Source of the DNA: Oscillospiraceae bacterium
GTDB lineage: Bacteria; Bacillota; Clostridia; Oscillospirales; Ruminococcaceae
Assembly: GCA_004555865.1 (NCBI GenBank)
Contig: SFJO01000004.1
Span: 1-64,000 of the forward strand
Direction of reading: 5' to 3'
Length of the DNA: 64,000 nucleotides
Part shown: piece after piece, positions 60,354-64,000 of the stretch
How the letters are laid out: each line of letters starts with the position of its first letter
Numbering within the stretch: position 1 is the first letter of the stretch
Notes under the pieces: model-generated
Database searches by the model: none
Seen by the model: only the letters and a program-made list of their open reading frames with translations
What the model was told of the DNA's origin: nothing
Made by a program: the position numbers and the translations under genes

Positions 60354-61541
60354 TTAGCCCAGGAAGCTCAGGAAAGCCGTGATGATCATGCTGTTGAAGA
60401 AGTCGATGAACAGGCTGCCCACCAGAGGCACCACGAAGAAGGCGCGGGGAGCGGGGCCGTAGTTCTTGGTCACAGCCTGCATATTGGCCATGGCGTTGGG
60501 GGTAGCGCCCATACCGAAACCGCAGGTGGCGCTGGACATAACGGCGGCCTCATAGTCGCGGCCCATCACGTTGAACACCACGAAGTAGGTGTAAACGGCC
60601 ATCATTGCGGTCTGCGCCAGCAGGATGACGATCATGGGAATGGCCAGATCCACCAGCTGCCACAGCTTCAGGCCCATCAGAGCCATGGCCAGGAACAGGC
60701 TCAGGCTCAGGTTGCCCAGGGCGTCGATCTCGATCATGGGAGCTTCCACATGGGCGGCGTCCACGATGTTGCGGATGAGGGCGGCAACCAGCATGGCACC
60801 AATGTAGCTGGGCATGGTCAGGCCGATGTCCTGCAGGAACTGGGAAACCACAGCGCCCAGGCCGATGGCCAGCGCAAAGTAGAGGGCTGCGTTCAGGAAG
60901 CGATCGTTCTCGACCGCCTGGGTGGTAACCACTTCGCTGTCACTCTGGTTGATGGTGCCGCCGTCCGAATGCAGGTTGTGCTTTTTGATGCGGGCACGGG
61001 CCACAGGGCCGCCCATCAGGCTGCCGGAGACCAGGCCGTAGGTCGCGGCCGCGATGGCCACGGTAGCAGCACTGGAAACGCCCAGGCCCTCCATCATGGG
61101 ACCGAAGGAGCCGGAGGTGCCATGGCCGCCCACCAGAGGAATGGAGCCCATGCACAGGCCCAGACGGGGGTCCAGCCCAAACACGGCGGCCAGCCCGGTG
61201 CCCAGAACATCCTGCAGGACCACCAGCACAATGGCAACCACCAGGAAGATGACAACCTGAATGCCGCCTTTCTTCAGCAGCTTGAAGCTGGCCATGAAGC
61301 CAACGCTGGTGAAGAACACGGTCATGAAGAAGGTCTGCAGAGTGCCGTCAAAGCTGATGGTCAGCACACCGGCAGCGTACAGGGCCAGGTGAACCAGAGC
61401 GTACACCAGGCCGCCCACAACGGGCGCAGGAATGCAGTAGTTGTTGAGGGCGGGGACCTTTTTGATGATCCAGCGGCCCAGCAACAGTACCAATGCTGCA
61501 ATAGCGGTTGCATGGTACATGTTCAGATTGAGTTCAAACAT
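60354..61541 (-). CDS. gltS: Sodium/glutamate symporter GltS (copy 2)
   Basis: The protein has 395 aa from ATG 61541 (GAGGAGAG upstream). Same length and motifs as copy 1 (NYCIPAPVVGG, VGGHGTSGSFGP, GFGMGATPNAMANMQA), with the C-terminal 35 residues nearly identical. Differences cluster in the loop before the central domain (residues about 195-215). It has its own promoter with a GlnL-like box and is adjacent to the two-component genes. Confidence 0.95.
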   Translation of the reverse strand: MFELNLNMYHATAIAALVLLLGRWIIKKVPALNNYCIPAPVVGGLVYALVHLALYAAGVLTISFDGTLQTFFMTVFFTSVGFMASFKLLKKGGIQVVIFLVVAIVLVVLQDVLGTGLAAVFGLDPRLGLCMGSIPLVGGHGTSGSFGPMMEGLGVSSAATVAIAAATYGLVSGSLMGGPVARARIKKHNLHSDGGTINQSDSEVVTTQAVENDRFLNAALYFALAIGLGAVVSQFLQDIGLTMPSYIGAMLVAALIRNIVDAAHVEAPMIEIDALGNLSLSLFLAMALMGLKLWQLVDLAIPMIVILLAQTAMMAVYTYFVVFNVMGRDYEAAVMSSATCGFGMGATPNAMANMQAVTKNYGPAPRAFFVVPLVGSLFIDFFNSMIITAFLSFLG

Positions 61542-61611
61542 TCGATTCTCTCCTCTTCTCTCAAGATTTCTCGCACCCGGAAGGCTCTGCACCTTCCGTT
61601 CCGTTGAGAAG

Positions 61612-61644
61612 AGTGTACTGCGCGTCTGTCAAAAATCTACAAAA
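61612..61644 (-). promoter_or_regulatory. GlnL-like box and -10 of gltS copy 2
   Basis: On the minus strand TTTTGT-AGAT-TTTTGA (61629-61644), one mismatch from the Bacillus site, lies 11 nt upstream of TACACT (61612-61617), the same geometry as copy 1. Confidence 0.72.
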
Positions 61645-61811
61645 TCAACGCCGTGAGACGAATTCTTCTGTGCATTTCAGCGAACGCTTCAGATTTTCTC
61701 GAATGCATTGCGCAATTGCTGAACGTTTGAGCACCACGCATCGCAATCTACCAAAGATTTGTAGAAAAAGCTTGTGTTTTTTGAAGGGAAAGCCGCTTCT
61801 GATCGAAGCGC

Positions 61812-62654
61812 TTACTCCTCCATGATGATCATCAGCCCGTCCAGGAACTTCTTCAGGCTGACCTTGCCGCCGGCCGTGCGGCGGCCGCGGATGTGATCCA
61901 TCTCCGCCCGGATCTCCTCAAAGGGGAACAGACTGCCGGAATAGCGGGAGAAGGTCTCGTTGGTAAAATCCTCACAGCCCATGTGGGCCAGATTGACCAT
62001 GCCGGCCGCCACCGCGCGGCGGGCCCGCTGCTCCATGTTCTTGGGGGTGGGGCACAGGGCCTCGCACAGCTGGCCCACACTGGTCTGGGCCACGGTCAGA
62101 TGGTTCTCATACAGATAGCCGCACATCTTCAGAATGTCGGCCGAGCCCTTCTCGCCGGACATTCCCAGCGAACCCAGCACGTTCTGTACCCGGCGCAGGC
62201 GCTGGGTTTCGTCGCTGGGAGGCGCAGGCTGTGCACTGCTTGTATTGCTGAACATACTGCGGATGTTGGCCAGCGTGCGCTCGTTTTCCACCTGGCGGGA
62301 GGCGTTTTGAATCACGCCCCGCACCTCCAGCAGGTTGATGGGCTTGGAAATAAAGAAGTCCACTCCGGCGCTGTACGCCTTGCCGATGAGGGTCTTTTCC
62401 GACACCTGGCTCAGCATGATGCACTTGGCGGTGCAGCCCTGGGCGCGCAGGTCGGTCACCACTTCGATGCCGTCCCGCTGGGGCATAAAGAAATCCAGCA
62501 TGATCACATCCGGCCGGGTGGCCAGAATTTCGGCGGTGGAGGGCATACCGTCGGCGGAATCGCCGCAGATGATGCCCAGCTTCTCACCGGTGATGATCTG
62601 GGTAAGGTTGTGGATGATGGAGGGATCGTCTTCCAGAATGTAGATCCGGATCAT
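61812..62654 (-). CDS. Response regulator, GlnL/YcbB-like
   Basis: The protein has 280 aa. Receiver domain 1-120 with acidic pair EDD (8-10), phospho-acceptor Asp54 in VIMLDFFMP and Lys in FISKP. The C-terminal part (about 150-280) resembles the YcbB DNA-binding domain of Bacillus GlnL (LRRVQNVLGSLGMSGEKGSADILKMCGYLYENH). GlnL activates glutamine/glutamate uptake and use. Its ATG overlaps the kinase stop by 4 nt. A weak GCTTC/GAAGC hairpin follows the stop. The two boxes in front of gltS support the assignment. Confidence 0.85.
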   Translation of the reverse strand: MIRIYILEDDPSIIHNLTQIITGEKLGIICGDSADGMPSTAEILATRPDVIMLDFFMPQRDGIEVVTDLRAQGCTAKCIMLSQVSEKTLIGKAYSAGVDFFISKPINLLEVRGVIQNASRQVENERTLANIRSMFSNTSSAQPAPPSDETQRLRRVQNVLGSLGMSGEKGSADILKMCGYLYENHLTVAQTSVGQLCEALCPTPKNMEQRARRAVAAGMVNLAHMGCEDFTNETFSRYSGSLFPFEEIRAEMDHIRGRRTAGGKVSLKKFLDGLMIIMEE

Positions 62655-63970
62655 AAATGTACTTCGTCCTCCTTTGCTTTCTTTGCGGTTTCAGCCAAGT
62701 TGGCCGCCGGCACCCGCACCCAGAAGGTGGTGCGCTCGTTCTGGATGGAATCCACCCAGACGCTGCCGCCCAGCTGCTCTTCCAGCGACATTTTCGCGCC
62801 GGTCAGGCCCATGCCGCGGTAAATATTGCCGGTTTTGGAATCGAATTTTGTGGAATAGCCCATCTGGAACACCTTGTCCAGCTGATCCGGCGCAATGCCG
62901 GGGCCGTTGTCGCTCACCTGAAGCAGGTAATCGCCGTCCACCCGGTCGGCCCGGATGCGCACCACGCTGCCGGGTTTCACCCCTGCCGAAGCGATGGCCT
63001 CGATGGAGTTGTTCACCAGGCACCGCAGCACCGACATCAGCAGGTAGTGGTGGCGGGTCATAAAGTCCACACTGTGCTCAAAGTCCAGCCGGATGTCCAG
63101 CTTTTCCTGTTCCAGCATCCGATAGGTGGATTCCCGCAGGATGTGCAGCAGGTCGGCAAAGCGCATCAGGGTGTCCTCCCCGTCCTCGCCCAGCTGGGTC
63201 TGAATGCCCTGGGTGATGCGCAGATAGTCCTTTTTCACATCGTGCACGTCACAGGCAATGTACAGCGCCAGCTTTTTCACCTCGGGGGGAATGTCCAGCA
63301 GACTGAGCTCTTTATATAATGTATAGGCATTTTTTACAATGCCCTCGATGTTGCCGCAGCTTTTCTGCATGAAATACAGTTCGGTGCGCAGGCTGGTTTT
63401 CATCAAAAACAGCCGCTGATACCGCTCTTCATGCTCGGCGTGGGTCAAAAGGTCGTGGTAGCGGCCGTACACCGCCAGCAGCACAATGGCCAACACACCG
63501 CGGCCTAGGGCGATGACCACCAGAATCAGGTAGAAGTTGAGGCTCTCCTCCAGTTCCAGCCGGACCAGCACCTCGCCGACGTTGGCCAGAAAATCGCACA
63601 GGGCGATCTGATACCAGAGCTTATTATAATGGTAGACGTACCGCTGGCGCACGATCAGCCCGAACAGAAGGCCGTAAAATACGTAATACAGGCCGCCGGG
63701 CAGGTTGGCCAGCGCCGCATCGGCCAGCACGGTGCCGCGGGCCGTGCTGTACAGCGCACGGAACACCCACACCGCCGCACCGGTTGCCGCGCCCACCTCC
63801 CAGGCGGGGGTTTCCCGGCTGATGGTGAGCAGGAAGAAGGGGAACAGCACCACAGCCAGCGAAATGCGGAAATCGCTGATGACGAAATGCAGGCCAAGCT
63901 CACTGAACAGCACAATGACCAGCGCCACCAAGCCGTTCTGTTTCCAATGCTTCAGCCAGTTTAATTTCAT
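62651..63970 (-). CDS. Sensor histidine kinase, GlnK-like
   Basis: The protein has 439 aa from ATG 63970 (GGAAGGG upstream). About six membrane helices fill residues 12-170 without a large outer domain, so it may sense a membrane or intracellular signal. The DHp segment has ACDVHDVKKDYLRITQG (likely phospho-His near 235-240). The ATPase domain shows CLVNNSIEA (N box), VSDNGPGIAP (G1) and GMGLTGAKMSLEEQLGG (G2). It is coupled to the response regulator. Layout matches Bacillus GlnK (YcbA). Confidence 0.88.
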   Translation of the reverse strand: MKLNWLKHWKQNGLVALVIVLFSELGLHFVISDFRISLAVVLFPFFLLTISRETPAWEVGAATGAAVWVFRALYSTARGTVLADAALANLPGGLYYVFYGLLFGLIVRQRYVYHYNKLWYQIALCDFLANVGEVLVRLELEESLNFYLILVVIALGRGVLAIVLLAVYGRYHDLLTHAEHEERYQRLFLMKTSLRTELYFMQKSCGNIEGIVKNAYTLYKELSLLDIPPEVKKLALYIACDVHDVKKDYLRITQGIQTQLGEDGEDTLMRFADLLHILRESTYRMLEQEKLDIRLDFEHSVDFMTRHHYLLMSVLRCLVNNSIEAIASAGVKPGSVVRIRADRVDGDYLLQVSDNGPGIAPDQLDKVFQMGYSTKFDSKTGNIYRGMGLTGAKMSLEEQLGGSVWVDSIQNERTTFWVRVPAANLAETAKKAKEDEVHL

Positions 63971-64000
63971 GCGGGGGTCCCTTCCGTTTATCTTCAGAAA

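Noticed and set aside
1..64000. CRISPR arrays, insertion sequences, prophage, rRNA or tRNA genes
   Set aside because: I found no regularly spaced repeats with unique spacers, no transposase or integrase frames and no tRNA/rRNA signatures on either strand.

Overview
The window is GC-rich, gene-dense DNA from a Gram-positive anaerobe, most likely a member of the Clostridia in the Oscillospiraceae/Ruminococcaceae (Faecalibacterium/Subdoligranulum-like). The reasons are strong AGGAGG ribosome binding sites, an IspH fused to ribosomal protein S1, a T-box leader, a GlnK/GlnL-type two-component pair, a TAXI-type TRAP transporter, an NADP-type glutamate dehydrogenase and short dispersed palindromes of a kind seen in gut Ruminococcaceae. 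I found 49 protein genes plus one 22-codon leader ORF. I saw no rRNA, tRNA, CRISPR array, transposase or prophage gene. About 40 of the genes are on the minus strand.

Left part (1-20 kb), metabolism and transport. A divergent CoaX-like protein is followed by a catabolic locus: a PucR regulator, an SLC13-type carrier and an AbgB-like M20 amidohydrolase, divergent from an unusual winged-helix regulator and a LysR regulator. Next are two opposed sulfur genes, the sulfhydrylase MetY and the cysteine desulfidase CyuA. metY has a promoter covered by an inverted repeat and a long leader carrying a 22-codon ORF that ends in MCRCR. A glycolipid-type operon (glycosyltransferase, TVP38 membrane protein, glycosyltransferase) follows, then cstA behind a T-box leader, and a divergent sodium-dependent NSS transporter.

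Middle (19.7-51.2 kb), housekeeping and cell surface. A clostridial cluster (BaiN-like flavoprotein, cmk, plsC, ispH-S1) is joined upstream to a run of about 25 kb of surface-glycan genes. These contain most of a legionaminic/nonulosonic acid pathway (LegB, LegC, a PtmE-like nucleotidyltransferase, NeuC/LegG, NeuB/LegI, NeuA/LegF), two Gfo/Idh/MocA oxidoreductases, two GT2 glycosyltransferases, a DAO-type flavoprotein, a sugar epimerase and a TIM-barrel isomerase. There are also several very large polytopic GT-C-like proteins. Two of these are each paired with a small two-pass membrane protein, forming a tandemly duplicated two-gene module. A split ThrE exporter and an M23 peptidase sit within the run.

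Right part (51.5-64 kb), organic acid and glutamate use. A TAXI-TRAP system (binding lipoprotein, DUF1850 protein, fused permease) has a tandem 21-bp operator-like repeat just after its promoter. It is followed by a 2-hydroxyacid dehydrogenase, NADP-glutamate dehydrogenase, two tandem GltS glutamate symporters and a GlnK/GlnL-like two-component system. Both gltS genes carry a TTTTGT-N4-TTTTGT box (one mismatch in the second) at the same distance from the same -10 hexamer. This matches the site known for Bacillus GlnL and ties the regulator to its targets.
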